NCBI RefSeq assembly: GCF_030848805.1
Contig: NC_092365.1
Span: 3,968,001 to 4,032,000, forward strand
From: Temnothorax longispinosus
Lineage: Eukaryota; Arthropoda; Insecta; Hymenoptera; Formicidae
Direction: 5' to 3'
Length of the DNA: 64,000 nucleotides
Numbering within the stretch: the first letter of the stretch is position 1; every line of letters starts with the position of its first letter. Made by a program: the position numbers and the translations under genes. Below are positions 46,681 through 58,302 of the stretch, piece by piece. The notes beneath the pieces are model-generated. The model worked only from the letters and a program-made list of their open reading frames with translations. It ran no database searches and had not been told where the DNA came from.

Positions 46681-47186
46681 CAGAACTGACAAAATTATTC
46701 TGAATTTTTTCCCTTAAAATTGTTTAGCATGGAGATTATTTCTTTATTATTGTTGAAATTTTGTTTCACGCAAATCGGATTTTTATTTAAAAGATTTCTT
46801 TGTATTTTTAAAATGTAAGTCTGTATTTCGTGGAAACTACCTGATTTTATGTAACAGGTGGTTGAAGTCAACTGTTGACTGTCGGAGAATCCGTTGTTAT
46901 TTTAAATCAAGTCCGTTTTTTAATTGTGTATTATTGCCTCGATCATATTTAATCTGTATTATAGGTAATGCTCAGAATCATTAGATGTAAAGTTCTTTTT
47001 CTCGAAAGAAGATGTTTACAAATAGAATATAACTGTTTATGTATGCATATCGATAATGGCGATTTCAGTAAGAATTGAAAGAATTAATGTTTGTACAGAA
47101 TTGTCAGTATGTTTTTGATATTATTGTTTCATATAAAATGTACGATGCCTAAATTATTCTAGAAAGTATATTGTCTGTTTACGTAC

Positions 47187-47942
47187 TTTCATAATCTGCG
47201 ATGATGTTCCACAATAATGTCCAGTTTCCATTCGGTTATATAATTTCTGGTTTTCTACAAATTCATTTAGTGTATAGCACGTTTAGTTGAACACAGGCGT
47301 GCCTTGTGAAGACGGCAAGCTGCAAGCATTGACTGTAGATGTAGATGATCTTACTATAAATGTTGACAGGAATTGTACAACTAGTGCGATTTTATTCACG
47401 GTGATGAATTTCGTGTCGAGGATTTTGCTGTAAATCGGATACGCCATCGGATGCATTCGACAGTGACAGTTATAATTTTTCTCGCACTGGCTGTGATAAA
47501 TAAGAATGCATCGTCATGCATAATCACTTCCGGCGACGAAACGACTGAACTTGGCGTATTGCTACTTTATTTCGCGATTTTCTATCTAATTTATGATTTT
47601 TAATCTGTCTTTATGTGACGAATTAATTTGCGAATGTCACCACTCTGTTTAAAAAGCATTCAATAATTTACCCTGTGAAACAACGGACCAATGCATGGCG
47701 CTCAGTTTCAATTTGATGTTGTCTTCCTCGAATAACGCGAATAATGTACATGGTATTATAAATGCCGCTACGATTAGACAAATGTATAACAACTCGAATA
47801 TTTTGCACGTTATGTTTGAGTCGTTTATTTGTGGCCATATATCAATTGTTCGAGGAACCATCGATTAAGTTGAAGACTATAATCAATGTTACTTTTAAAA
47901 CTAATTGTACTTCTGCATGGATATAGATTTTGACTTTTTCAT
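47187..47942 (-). pseudogene. psiOR16: odorant receptor exon 1 pseudogene
   Basis: Only exon 1 and its upstream leader remain. The frame is broken by many small deletions, for example in the HACGQ region and around LGAIGPLLH. The donor region reads GAAA|GTACGT instead of TTGAG|GTACGT. It resembles the OR8-OR14 clade and keeps the upstream palindrome (48118-48132). No exons 2 to 5: intron 1 runs into unrelated DNA at 46684-46960. Confidence 0.88.
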
Positions 47943-48176
47943 TTCATTCGATATACTGTCGCGGTGGATAGTGCGGTTGCAAGGATTATATTCGAACATG
48001 TTCCTACTTCGAATGTCAACTTCGAATAAAGTTTGAAACTTTATATTGATGTTTTTTTTTCTTGAGAAGCACGCTTGCACGTTCGATCAATAATTGTCTA
48101 TAGCATGTTTTTTATTCTGTCAATTTGACAGGAAACCGTATATAAAGAAGGATATACGTGTACATTTATGAAAGTA

Positions 48177-48349
48177 CACTGAGAGGAAGGTTTTGTTACT
48201 ATGTGAACAAGCAACATTTTTTGCTGCAATAGCAAAAGTTTTGCTGAACTTTGCTGTTGCAAAAGGTTTTGCTATTATTGCAAAATTAATTAGTTCTTGC
48301 AGCAAAAAATGTTGGTTGTTCACATAGTAATAAAACCTTTCTTTCAGTG
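48177..48349. mobile_element. CACTGAG-type MITE, 173 bp
   Basis: TA|CACTGAGAGGAAGGTTTTG at the left and AACCTTTCTTTCAGTG|TA at the right. Copy-1 partner of 56044-56216, so the insertion predates the 7.8-kb duplication. Interior built of GCAAAA/TTTTGC words forming a hairpin. Confidence 0.85.
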
Positions 48350-48989
48350 TAGGTACAAATTTCGAAAAATATTCAACATTAGTTATTCAATTTTATGCGA
48401 GTCGTCAAGGGATATCCGCTAAACTTCTGAAAAATTTAATCATAAAAAATCTGCTGTATATGTCACAAACATTAATTATATTTTATGTAGTATTAGAATC
48501 CATGTTACGTTAATTGTCTCCAAATATTTAAATAAGCCATGGAAGTTTTATAATTACCTGAAACAGTTAAATTTTTGTTTCTATTGATAGTACACGGTTT
48601 TGTACATGAAATTTTGCATTATAACGCTTTAGTCGAATATAATGAGTCTATTGAAATTAGTAAGATTGAAATCATATATTCGTTAAATGTAAAATTATTA
48701 TTAAGGAGTAATTAAATACGTTACTTACATCGTCGAAAGTTGCGATAAATGATTGAATTAATTTTCCTTCAGTTATCTTGATTATATTCCTTGATCGCAT
48801 TATTATTAAAATGAAGCAATAAGTTGTTCTGTACGGTAGTTGATACTAATTAGTCATATATATTTTTCCGACGTTTTTGCACTAATAAAGAAAATATAGA
48901 GAATTTTTAATTTTACATAAGTATTTTATTTAAATATGTAATGGCTTACAGAATATTGAAAGGAATATACTATCAATTACTATACTGTG

Positions 48990-49199
48990 CAAAAAATGTG
49001 TCAATCCCAAAAAGTAGTCCGATATGTTCAACTAAACTTTTTAGTTAGTTAACTAAACTTTAATTACAGTTGAATTAATTAATTTTTGAGAAACTAAATA
49101 AATTGTTAAAACAACTAATGTTTAGTTAATTAATTAAAATGTTTAGTTGAACGTATCGGACTAAATATTTTTTTAGATTAACAATTTTTTTTTCAGTGT
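48990..49199. mobile_element. CAGTG-ended AT-rich MITE in psiOR17
   Basis: Right end ATTTTTTTTCAGTG. The interior is an inverted repeat of AGTTAACTAAAC-type words, related to the ones in intron 3 of OR18 and OR21. The left end is approximate. Confidence 0.5.
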
Positions 49200-49329
49200 G
49201 TATTTCTGTATTTTACAAATAAATTTGAATATTTTCCAAAGTTTTGAAAAAATTTAATTTTAATCTCAATATACATTATCTGTTTTTATTGTGTCGTATT
49301 TGTTAAGACAAAGGAGGATGTTAAGAAAG

Positions 49330-49885
49330 TCCGATTTTTGGATCGGCCATCTTGAATTCACCATGTTAGATTTTTGTAGAAATGGCGAATTAAAAATGGT
49401 GTTTTTGACATGTAGTTTTGTACGTAGGATTATATTATTCAAATATTTTATCAAAATGAGTCTGAGCGGGCTTGATCAGACATGCTGATTACGAATCCAT
49501 TAATTAAATGAAAAAATCTAACATGGCGGATTCAAGATGGCCGATCCAAAATGTTTGTATTGCCGGAATAAAATCAGGTAATTCACTTATTTTTCTTCTA
49601 TAAAATATGTGAATTATTTCTATAAAATAAGCGAATTACCTGATTTTATTCCGGCAATACAAACATTTTGAACCGGCCATTTTGAATCCGCTATGTTAGA
49701 TCTTTTCATTTAATTAATGGATTCGTAATCAGTTTGTCTAAAAAAGTCCACTTAGACTCATTTTGATAAAATATGTGAATTACTTCTATAAAATATTTGA
49801 ATAATGTAATGCTACGTACAAAACCACATATCAAAGACGTTATTTTTGATTCGTCATTTCTACATTTTGACATTTGGATAATAGA
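49330..49885. repeat. Large foldback repeat in psiOR17
   Basis: Inverted arms meet near 49600. The inner part pairs TAACATGGCGGATTCAAGAT and GCCGGAATAAAATCAGGTAA with their complements; the outer part pairs GTACGTA...TATTATTCAAATATTTTAT with its complement. A shorter version is at 56491-56830. Outer ends uncertain. Confidence 0.65.
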
Positions 49886-50590
49886 TTCGTGATCAGAGAC
49901 TTCCAAAATCTTCGTAATGCATCCGATTCACGAATATAGCGGGTATCCGAATATTTGGTTTTCAAGCCTAGGAAATTCGATGTAACATCAATGTTCCCAC
50001 ATGTTGCCACACTGATTGCGGCGAGGAAACGTCCAAAGTTTGCATATTCCAGCATTGTTTCAGGGTCTCCGATTCTTTGTATGAGCTGCCAATCAGTCTC
50101 CATATGTTATATATAATTCCGAATATCGTGGCTGTGCAGGAGCTGCATCCAATATCTTATTGAGCCTATAATCCTATAGGCAGAGGCCTATAATAGCGCC
50201 CATCTTCGTTGTGATAGCCTGGTCCTCCACACAGTAACATATATACATTATACATGGCACCGTAACGATTGCTATTACAAGTCAACAAACGATGATCTGT
50301 ATTATATTTTAGCAATTTTTTCTAATGTACTTGACATGCTTGTTAAAGACCACGTTTGAGGAGGAATACGATAGTACTTTTTTTGTGGCTATGCATGTAA
50401 GTTTCGTAAAGTATTTGGTTTTAATTTCTTTAGTTTCAGGGAAATTGTGAGAAATACTATTTGTACTTTCAAGAACTTAATCGTAAAAAATTTTGTTATA
50501 CCATAATTATTATTAAGCGTGTTTATTTAACATCTACTCTATTTGGAAGATATTCCATACATGTGTTTTATAACTAAGTCTCTCTACGTT

Positions 50591-53500
50591 TTATATGGTC
50601 ATCGTTCGTAAGAAATTTAAATATGCCGTGGAAGTTTTGATTACCTGAAATGACAAAATGGCTTTGTTTTTTTGCTAACAACAAAATGTACAATAAATTA
50701 TTACGTTGTTGAAATTTGCTTTGATACAGTATATTGTATCAGATTAAATCGTAAAGTTATTATGTATAATTATTATAACAATTTATGAACGATAAGAAAG
50801 TAAATTTTGTCAAAATTTTATATTCGACGTCAATAACTGTAGTATATGTGTTACTTACGTCACCAAAGGTTGCTATGGATAACAGAACTATTTTTCCCGC
50901 AGTTATCTTGATAGTGTGACTCGATTGCATGATTATCAAAATGAGACCGAGCGCTGTTTTGTGAGGCAGTTTATACCAATTAGTCATATATGTTATGTCT
51001 CCAATTTTTTCACACTAATAAATAAAGATATTTATAAATTTCTTTGAGTATCTGAACGTCTAACGCCGATGGTAAAAAGATATCAAAGGATATCTTAATC
51101 TTACTATTAATCAGATCTATTTGCTTGACTCGTATTACTGTAGTTACAATTCAATGGCCAGTGTGAGTCTGGGGTGCAGTTGTATATATATGCGGAAAAT
51201 TAAATTACATAATACAAATATTGACACTATTATTGCGATTTCTGTTATTTTGATCTCTAGTAAAATCATCATTTGGTAATCTTTAGTGGACTAATTAGTC
51301 CACTAAAGTCCACTATGGATTTCAGTAGAGATCGATACTGGTTCTAGAAATTGCAATAACAGTGTAATTACTTGTACTATGTACGTAATTTGATATTTAA
51401 AAATATTTTGATATTTGCAACTACACATGTTAATTAGTTAACTAAATATTAGTTGTTTCAGCAATTATTAAGTTGCATGTCAACCATCAAACATTTTTAA
51501 TCAAGAATTAATTAATTCAACTAATGTTTAGTTAAACTAACTAAAATGTTTAGTTGCACGTATTGGACTAAATATTTTTCCGGATTAACAAATTTTTTCT
51601 CAGTGTACATAATCAAATTAAATGAATTTTCACACGTCTAAAAAATATTTTTTATTTCAAGGTATTACCTCTTTCGTGAGGATTTCACCGATGTAACAAT
51701 ATATAAATATAATGATACACGCTGTCAAGTATGCCGTAAAATGTGATAATAATTTTGCCTTATCGAACGCACTCCAGTTCTGGAAAATAAATTGCTGTCT
51801 TTATTTACTGCAGGAAAATAAGGTAATCTGTTTTTGCGGCATTTCAATTATCTGTTATCTGTTATTAATTATTAATTATCTGTTATCTGCGATTTGAGAC
51901 GAAGTTTTAGTTATTATCAGCATACCATAACAACGAAATATCCCATTAAGCACATATTTATGGTAGATCCCATCAATTCTGCTAGACAGGCTTTATTCAT
52001 AATACTTTCTATTTGTTGTACAAAACTGAAACATATCTCTGCAGTTACGACACATCAAGCGTGATCGTATGCTTCTTTTGCAAAATTTATTTAAGACGAT
52101 CTACGATATGTGTTAGTATTCAGAATATATTTTTTACAATCTTTGTGTACTGTGTAATATGAAGAACATTTAAATAATAGGAATACACTCATCCCACTCA
52201 TCTGTGATGTATATGTACATGTATGTGTATGTGAGGGTGCTTGTGTGTGCGTGTGCGTGTGTGTATTTGTGTAGGCATATCGTTTAAAATGAATTTAAAT
52301 AGAATATTTGTATGGAAGTTCTTTTTTCGCCTTTCATGTATAGGGGAATGCGGGGCACGTTGAGACACTGCTGGTTGGAGGGAAAGGGGGCTTTTTAGGT
52401 TTGCTGTACTGTCATCACTGCATGCCTTGTTTATCCAGGAGGTAACATAATCTTAGTTTTTGTAGTCAGATTGCATTGTTTTGTTGTTAGCGAAAGATAA
52501 GTGTTTTTGAGTATTAAATGTAAATTTTAATTTGCTAAGGTAAACTGAATTAATTATTTTATTATGATTGTAGAAATTTTAGATTTCAGACAAATAACTG
52601 TGGAACAGGTTGAGATATAAAACATTTTGGAGTAAAATGAGACACCTTTAAAGATAACTGTATTTAATAAGGTGGTTTTTTGTCTTAGATCTGTTGCTTA
52701 TTGAAAATCGTCATGTAACGGAAAAAAACGTCAAGTAAAAGGTAATTTTGATGCCGACACACTGTTTTTTTATCATGATATTTTGTTATGTTCTAATATT
52801 GTTCTTATCAAATATATATTCATAAATAAATAATAACACAAATTATTATTGATATGTCTCATTGTGTCTCACATTGTTTTAATCCTCCCTGCTGGGTGTC
52901 TTAACCTGCCCCATTAGTGGGGCAAGTTGAAACACTTTTAAAAAATTGATTTTTTTAATTATTTAAGAAGTAAAACACGCTAAAAACCAATAAACTTATT
53001 AAAATTTTAAAATTTGAGTAAATCTGTGTTGAAAATCACTTTAAAAAAATTTTAGCATAAATATTTAAAGAAATACAGCGAGTTGAATTTTAGGTGTCTC
53101 AACGTACTTCAGTTTCCCCTACTTAAGTTTATAATATATGACAATGTTTTAAGTTTAGCGCAAAATACTAGTTTATGCAAAGCAATGTAATGGAAATGCT
53201 TATTTGTCTTTAATACTCAATAAAAAGAAACTCGCACAAAGTGCAATCAAAACTCTATTATCTAACAATAAGTACAAGTAAAATACCTGATGACTCTCCA
53301 ATGATGCTTCACGATGGCCGCAAGTCTTTGGTCTGCTAAATGATTATTCTTTTTTTCGGTGAGTTCATTTAACCACGTATGCATTACATTCAGTTGACCG
53401 CAAGCATGCATCGCGAAGACGGCAATGAGACTGCAAACAGTTGCTATAGAGGAAATCATTATAAACGTCGACAAGTATTGCACACCCAGCATGATCTCGT

Positions 53501-54071
53501 TCACAGGGCTGAATCTCACATCAAGTATCCTGCTGTACATTGGACACGTCATCGGATGTATCGTAATAGTTTTGTTGCCGACGATAACGGTTGTTGTTTC
53601 CATCGCCTTGACCACGTTAAAGATGAACGTACTACCATGTAGAAACGTCGCGCACAAGACGGTCATGAAGCGGCCGGATTTGGCATATTGCAGCATCACT
53701 TTGCGATTATCGATCCGAACGAGTTTCCAATCCGTCTCCATATGCCGTATGCAACGTTCAATGTCTTTGTTACGCGTAATTAATATCCAGTAAATTACTG
53801 TTCCCAACATTCTGTTAATCAGCGGAATGAGGTCCTTTAATTTAGTCTTAAAGTCTTTTTTCTCGAACCCCATGTACAACATGCATGGTATCAGAATGAT
53901 TGCCAACGCCGTCGAAAAAATTAAGATTTGCATTGACACCGCGAGTTTTTTTATTCTGTTCGACGCGCTCGTTTGCGGCCAAGCACCTAGTGATATGAGA
54001 AACCATCGATTTATTCGTGTACCGTAGTCATTGAGATTCTCGTTATCTGTTATGTGTTTCGGATTGCTCAT
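50591..54071 (-). CDS. OR18: odorant receptor, 401 aa, complete
   Basis: Five exons: 53287-54071, 51926-52025, 51669-51779, 50859-51014, 50591-50644 (stop 50591-50593). ATG 54069-54071 (MSNPKHITDNENL). TRINRWFLISLGAWPQ, then GFEKKDFKTKLKDLIPLINR (one residue shorter around RLVRIDNRK than the OR8 clade), HACGQLNVMHTWLNEL, HHWRVIR. Exon 2 reads CLAELMGSTINMCLMG, with Ser in place of the usual Cys of GCT. Exon 3 NWSAFDKAKLLSHFTAYLTA, exon 4 CEKIGDITYMTNWYKLPHKT, exon 5 VIKTSTAYLNFLRTMTI. Intron 1 (1.26 kb) holds a TAGGGGAA-ended element. Close partner OR21. Confidence 0.92.
51431..51605. mobile_element. AT-rich MITE in OR18 intron 3
   Basis: Right end AAATTTTTTCTCAGTG|TA. The core is an inverted repeat (TTAGTTAACTAAATATTAGT against CTAATGTTTAGTTAAACTAA). 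Left end not identified. The OR21 copy is at about 59130-59309. Confidence 0.55.
52341..53121. mobile_element. TAGGGGAA-ended element in OR18 intron 1, about 780 bp
   Basis: Left end TAGGGGAATGCGGGGCACGT followed by TGAGACAC; right end is the near-complement, GTGTCTCAACGTACTTCAGT then TTCCCCTA. The phrase GTTGAGACAC and its variants recur several times inside. No coding frame. Shared with OR21, so it inserted before the duplication. Confidence 0.65.
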
Positions 54072-54586
54072 GATCGTTTCATAGAGACGACCGATACGTT
54101 ACTGCAATAATCATCTAAAGTTTTGCTTAACCGTAGCTTAACTAGAGACACGCATAAATACGCTTGCGCCAGCTTTAATAATGTTTTGTGACGGGTCGAT
54201 AGCTTTGCCCGAAGGAGAGCGCACGCTCGTATCCAATCAATAATCTTTCTTTCCACGAAGCCTGCCTGTCAGTTTGACAGGAGATCGCGTTCAGTGAACA
54301 GTGTGAAAATATTTTTTCGAAAGTGACAACGAACTCTTGACTTTTCGTTATTTTGTATCGTTTATAATTTATCAGGTGAAACGTATATAATATGATACAT
54401 TACTGTTTCAGAAAGATTCTCGATATAATGATTGTGATCATATGTCACATATGTAATAAAGTCCAAAAGTTACTGACGCAAGAATATGTGAAAGGTGAAA
54501 AAACGAAAGAACTCTTTTTATTTTTCAATATACCTAATCACTTTTTATTTCATTTTTTTTAGACTAATAATTTAATTTTTTAGTAC
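54072..54586. other. Intergenic region upstream of OR18
   Basis: Holds the OR18 leader and palindrome, then AT-rich DNA up to the junction of the two 7.8-kb copies; 54487-54586 is unique to this junction. Confidence 0.5.
54267..54281 (-). promoter_or_regulatory. Conserved upstream palindrome of OR18
   Basis: Minus-strand CCTGTCAAACTGACA, 196 bp upstream of the ATG. OR18 is well diverged from the OR8 clade, yet keeps this element, a following GATTATTGAT word and an AGCGTGC block. Confidence 0.45.
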
Positions 54587-55041
54587 AACTGACAAAATTA
54601 TTCTGAATTTTTTCCCTTAAAATTGTTTAGCATAGAGATCATTTCTTTATTATTGTTGAAATTTTGTTTCACGCAAATCAGATTTTAATTTAAAAGATTT
54701 CTTTGTATTTTTAAAATGTAAGTCCGATTTTCGTGGAAACTACCTGATTTTATGTAACAGGTGGTTGAAGTCAACTGTTGACTGTCGGAGAATCCGCTGT
54801 TATTTTAAATCTGTATTATAGGTAATGCTCAGAATCATTAGATGTAAAGTTCCTTTCTCGAAAGAAGATGTTTACAAATAGAATATAACTGTTTATGTAT
54901 GCATATCGATAATGGCATTTCAGTAAGAATTGAAAGAATTAATGTTTGTACAGAATTGTCAGTATGTTTTTGATATTATTGTTTCATATAAGATGTACGA
55001 TGCCTAAATTATTTTAGAAAGTTTATTGTCTGTTTACGTAC

Positions 55042-55802
55042 TTTCATAATCTGCGATGATGCTCCACAATAATGTCCAGTTTCCATTCGGTTATATGATT
55101 TCTGGTTTTCTACAAATTCATTTAGTGTATAGCACGTTTAGTTGAACACAGGCGTGCCTTGCGAAGACGGCAGGCTGCAAGCATCGACTGTAGATGTAGA
55201 TGATCTTACTATAAATGTTGACAGGAATTGTACAACCAGTGCGATTTTATTCACGGTGATGAATTTTGTGTCGAGGATTTTGCTATAAATCGGACACGCC
55301 ATCGGATGCATCCGACAGTGACAGTTATAATTTTTCTTGCACTGGCTGTGATAAATAAGAATGGATCGCCATGCATAATCACTCCCGGCGGCGAAACGGC
55401 TGAACTTGGCGTATTGCTATTTTATTTCGCGATTTTCGATTCAATTTATGATTTTCCAGTCTGTCTTCATGTGTCGTATTAATTTGCGAATGTCACCACT
55501 CTCTTTGAAAAGCATCCGCAATAATTTACCCTGTGAAACAACGACCAATGCATGGCACTCAGTTTCAATTTGATGTTGTTTTCCTCGAATGACGCGAATA
55601 ATGTGCATGGTATTATAAATGCCACCACGATCAGACAAATGTATAACAACTCGAGTATTCTGCACGTAATGTTTGAGCCGTTTATTTGTGGCTATATACC
55701 AATTGGTTTGAAGAACCATCGATTAAGTTGAAGACTATAATCAATGTTACTTTCAAAACTAATTGTACTTCTGCATGGATATATAGATTTTGACTTTTTC
55801 AT
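55042..55802 (-). pseudogene. psiOR19: odorant receptor exon 1 pseudogene
   Basis: Partner of psiOR16 with the same disruptions: broken frame around HACGQ, the same degenerate donor, no exons 2 to 5. This copy still reads RLIRHMKTDWKIIN over a short stretch. The leader palindrome at 55985-55999 is further decayed (TTTGAAAGG). Confidence 0.88.
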
Positions 55803-56043
55803 TTCATGGATGCATTCGATATACTGTCGCGGTGGATAGTGCGCTTGCAAGGATTATATTCGAACATGTTCCTGCTTCGAATGTCAACTTCGAATAAAGT
55901 TTGAAACTTTATACTGACGTTTTTTTTCCTGAGAAGCACGCTTGCACGTTCGATCAATAATCGTCTATAGCATGTTTTTTATTCTGTCAATTTGAAAGGA
56001 AACCGTATATAAAAAAGGATATGCGAGTACGTTTATGAAAGTA

Positions 56044-56216
56044 CACTGAGAGGAAGGTTTTGTTATTATATGAACAAGCAACATTTTTTGCTGCAATAGC
56101 AAAAGTTTTGCTGAACTTTGCTATTGCAAAAGGTTTTGCTATTATTGCAAAATTAATTAGTTCTTGCAGCAAAAAATGTTGGTTGTTCACATAGTAACAA
56201 AACCTTTCTTTCATTG
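56044..56216. mobile_element. CACTGAG-type MITE, 173 bp, duplicate copy
   Basis: Copy-2 partner of 48177-48349. Its right end is mutated to TTTCATTG. Confidence 0.8.
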
Positions 56217-56490
56217 TAGGTACAAATTTCGAAAAATATTCAACATTTGTTATTTAATTTTATGCGAGTCGTCAAGGGATATCCGCTAAACTTCTGAGAA
56301 ATTTAATCATAAAAAATCTGCTGTATATGTCACAAACATTAATTATATTTTATGTAGTATTAGAATCCACGTTACGTTAATTGTCTCAAAATATTTAAAT
56401 AAGCCAGGGAAGTTTTATAATTACCTGAAACAGTTAAATTTTGGTTTGTATTGATAGTACACGGTTTTGTACATGAAATTTTGCATTAGA

Positions 56491-56830
56491 ACATGGCGGA
56501 TTCAAGATGGCCGATTCAAAATGTTTGCCGGAATAAAATCAGGTAATTCACTTATTTTTCTTCTATAAAATAAGTGAATTACTTTTATAAAATAAGCGAT
56601 TTACCTGATTTTATTCCGACAATATAAACATTTTGGACCGGCCATTTTGAATCCGCCATGTTAGATTTGTTTATTTAATTAACGGATTTGTAATCAGCAG
56701 GTCTGAAAAAGCCCGCTCAGACTCATTTTGATAAAATATTTGAATAATGTAATTTTACGTACAAAACTACATGTCAAGGACGCCATTTTTGATTCGTCAT
56801 TTCAACATTTTACCATTTGGAAAATAGATT
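56491..56830. repeat. Foldback repeat in psiOR20
   Basis: Shorter relative of 49330-49885: CATGGCGGATTCAAGATGGC pairs with its near-complement at about 56640-56660, around the AATAAAATCAGGTAATTCAC stem. The left outer arm is lost. Confidence 0.6.
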
Positions 56831-57477
56831 CGTGAATAGAGATTTTAAGAACCTTTTGGTATCAATTATAATAAAAAAACCTTCGCAATTCATCCGATTC
56901 ATGAATTTAGCGTGGTATCCGAATATTTGGTTTTCAAGGAAATTCGATGTAACATCAATGTTCCCAGCATTTCTGGGATCTAAGACTGTTTTTACCTGTT
57001 TATGTGAGTTCCAAACAACAATTTTTTACGGTGAACTAAAGGTCCGCAGGAAGGCAAAAAATCGGATTTTTTTAACATTCTCTTTTACGCGAATTACAGT
57101 AAAAAAATACACGTCTGTAATAAAGTAGAGTACCTCAGGGCTCTTAAGTGATGCTCCACAATAGCAGCCAATTTTTGTTCAATCGACTGTTTCCCCTTTC
57201 TGTCGTAATTGTTGACGAATTCGTTTAACCATGTACAATACGTTGAGTTGGCCACAGGCATGCATCGCGAGAACGCCAGCGAGGCTGCAAACAAACTCAC
57301 TATTGCAAAACTCCCTACAAACATCCGTCACGAATTGCACAGCCAATATGATTTCGTTTATAGCGCTGAATCTTGTCGATAATCGTAACTGTATACTGGG
57401 GACGTCATCAGATGCATCTTGAAAATCTCGTTACCGACTATAATAGTCGTAGGTTTTATTGCTTTGACGGTACCATA

Positions 57478-57696
57478 TACTGAGAAAAAAAAATCTAGAT
57501 CCAAAAAAATATTTATTTAGATTGCTGTTAATAGGATATTTACTTAATATAATACTCATGTTTATTTAGAATTAAATATTTTTATTCAAATTAAGTAAAA
57601 TATCCAATTCTAAATAAATGTGTGTATTATTTTAAGTAAATAAGCTATTGGCAACAATCTAAATATTTTCTTTGATCTAAATATTTGTTCTCAGTG
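57478..57696. mobile_element. CACTGAG-type MITE inside psiOR20 exon 1, 219 bp
   Basis: Ends TACTGAGAAAAAAA and TTTGTTCTCAGTG with TA flanks (57476-57477 and 57697-57698). It is at the same exon position as 37305-38062 in psiOR12 and as the truncated copy at the right edge (63928-64000). psiOR15 has the empty site. Inner repeats TAAATAAACATG and AAGTAAATA form a hairpin. Confidence 0.88.
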
Positions 57697-58302
57697 TAAA
57701 GTAGCTGATCGCCCTGTGTTGTCGCCACACTAATTGCGGTGAGGAAACGTCCAAAGTTTGCATATTCCAGCATTTTTTCAGGGTCTCCGATTCTTTGTAT
57801 GAGCTGCCAATCAGTCTTCATATGTTGTAAACAATTCCGAATATCGTGGCTGTGCAGGAGCTGCATCCAATAGGTTATTGAACCCATAATTCTGTAAAGC
57901 AGAGGACCAATAGCTCCCAGCTTTGTTGTGATAGCCTGGTCTTCCAGTAATATACATTATATTATGGCACCGTAACGGTTGCTATTATATATAAGTAAAC
58001 AAACGATGATCTGTATTATTTTAGCAATTTTTTGTAATGTACTCGACATGCTTGTTAAAGACCACGTTTGGGGAGGAATACGATAGTACTTTTTTTGTGG
58101 CTATGCATGTAAGTTTCGTAAAGTATTTGGTTTTAATTTCTTTAGTTTCAAGGAAATTGTGAGGAATACTATTTGTACTTTCAAGAAATTAATCGTAGAA
58201 AATTCTGTTATACCATAATAATTATTAAGCGTGTTTATTTAACATCTATTCTATTTGGAAGATATTCCATACATGTGTTTTATAACTAAGCCTCTCTACG
58301 TT

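Larger units (their letters stand above)
48504..50337 (-). pseudogene. psiOR17: odorant receptor pseudogene, fragments
   Basis: Exon 1 5' part 50003-50337 (MSSTL... through METDWQLIQRIGDPETMLEYA to ISVAT), exon 4 48729-48881, and a frameshifted exon 5 at about 48504-48557. Exon 4 has a TAG where the TDW/TNW Trp codon should be and has lost one codon. Exons 2 and 3 and the 3' part of exon 1 have been replaced by a MITE (about 48990-49199) and a foldback repeat (about 49330-49885). Partner of psiOR20 in the second duplication copy, which has instead kept the 3' part of exon 1 and lost exon 4. Confidence 0.85.
46684..54486. repeat. 7.8-kb tandem duplication, copy 1
   Basis: Contains psiOR16, psiOR17 and OR18 and matches 54587-62426 in order and orientation. 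Both copies begin AACTGACAAAATTATTCTGA and end near ACGCAAGAATA. Differences are mainly indels around the pseudogenes and in intron 1 of OR18/OR21. Confidence 0.9.
56371..58049 (-). pseudogene. psiOR20: odorant receptor pseudogene with MITE in exon 1
   Basis: Exon 1 5' part 57699-58049 (ATG 58047-58049; ITYWMQLLHSHDIRNCLQHM), MITE 57478-57696, exon 1 3' part 57134-57475 ending NYDRKGKQSIEQKLAAIVEH and HHLRALR, and a frameshifted exon 5 at about 56371-56424. The exon 1 3' part is frameshifted around the HACGQ motif. Exons 2, 3 and 4 are missing; a foldback repeat (56491-56830) occupies their place. N-terminal RWFLKPIG block absent, as in psiOR12. Confidence 0.87.
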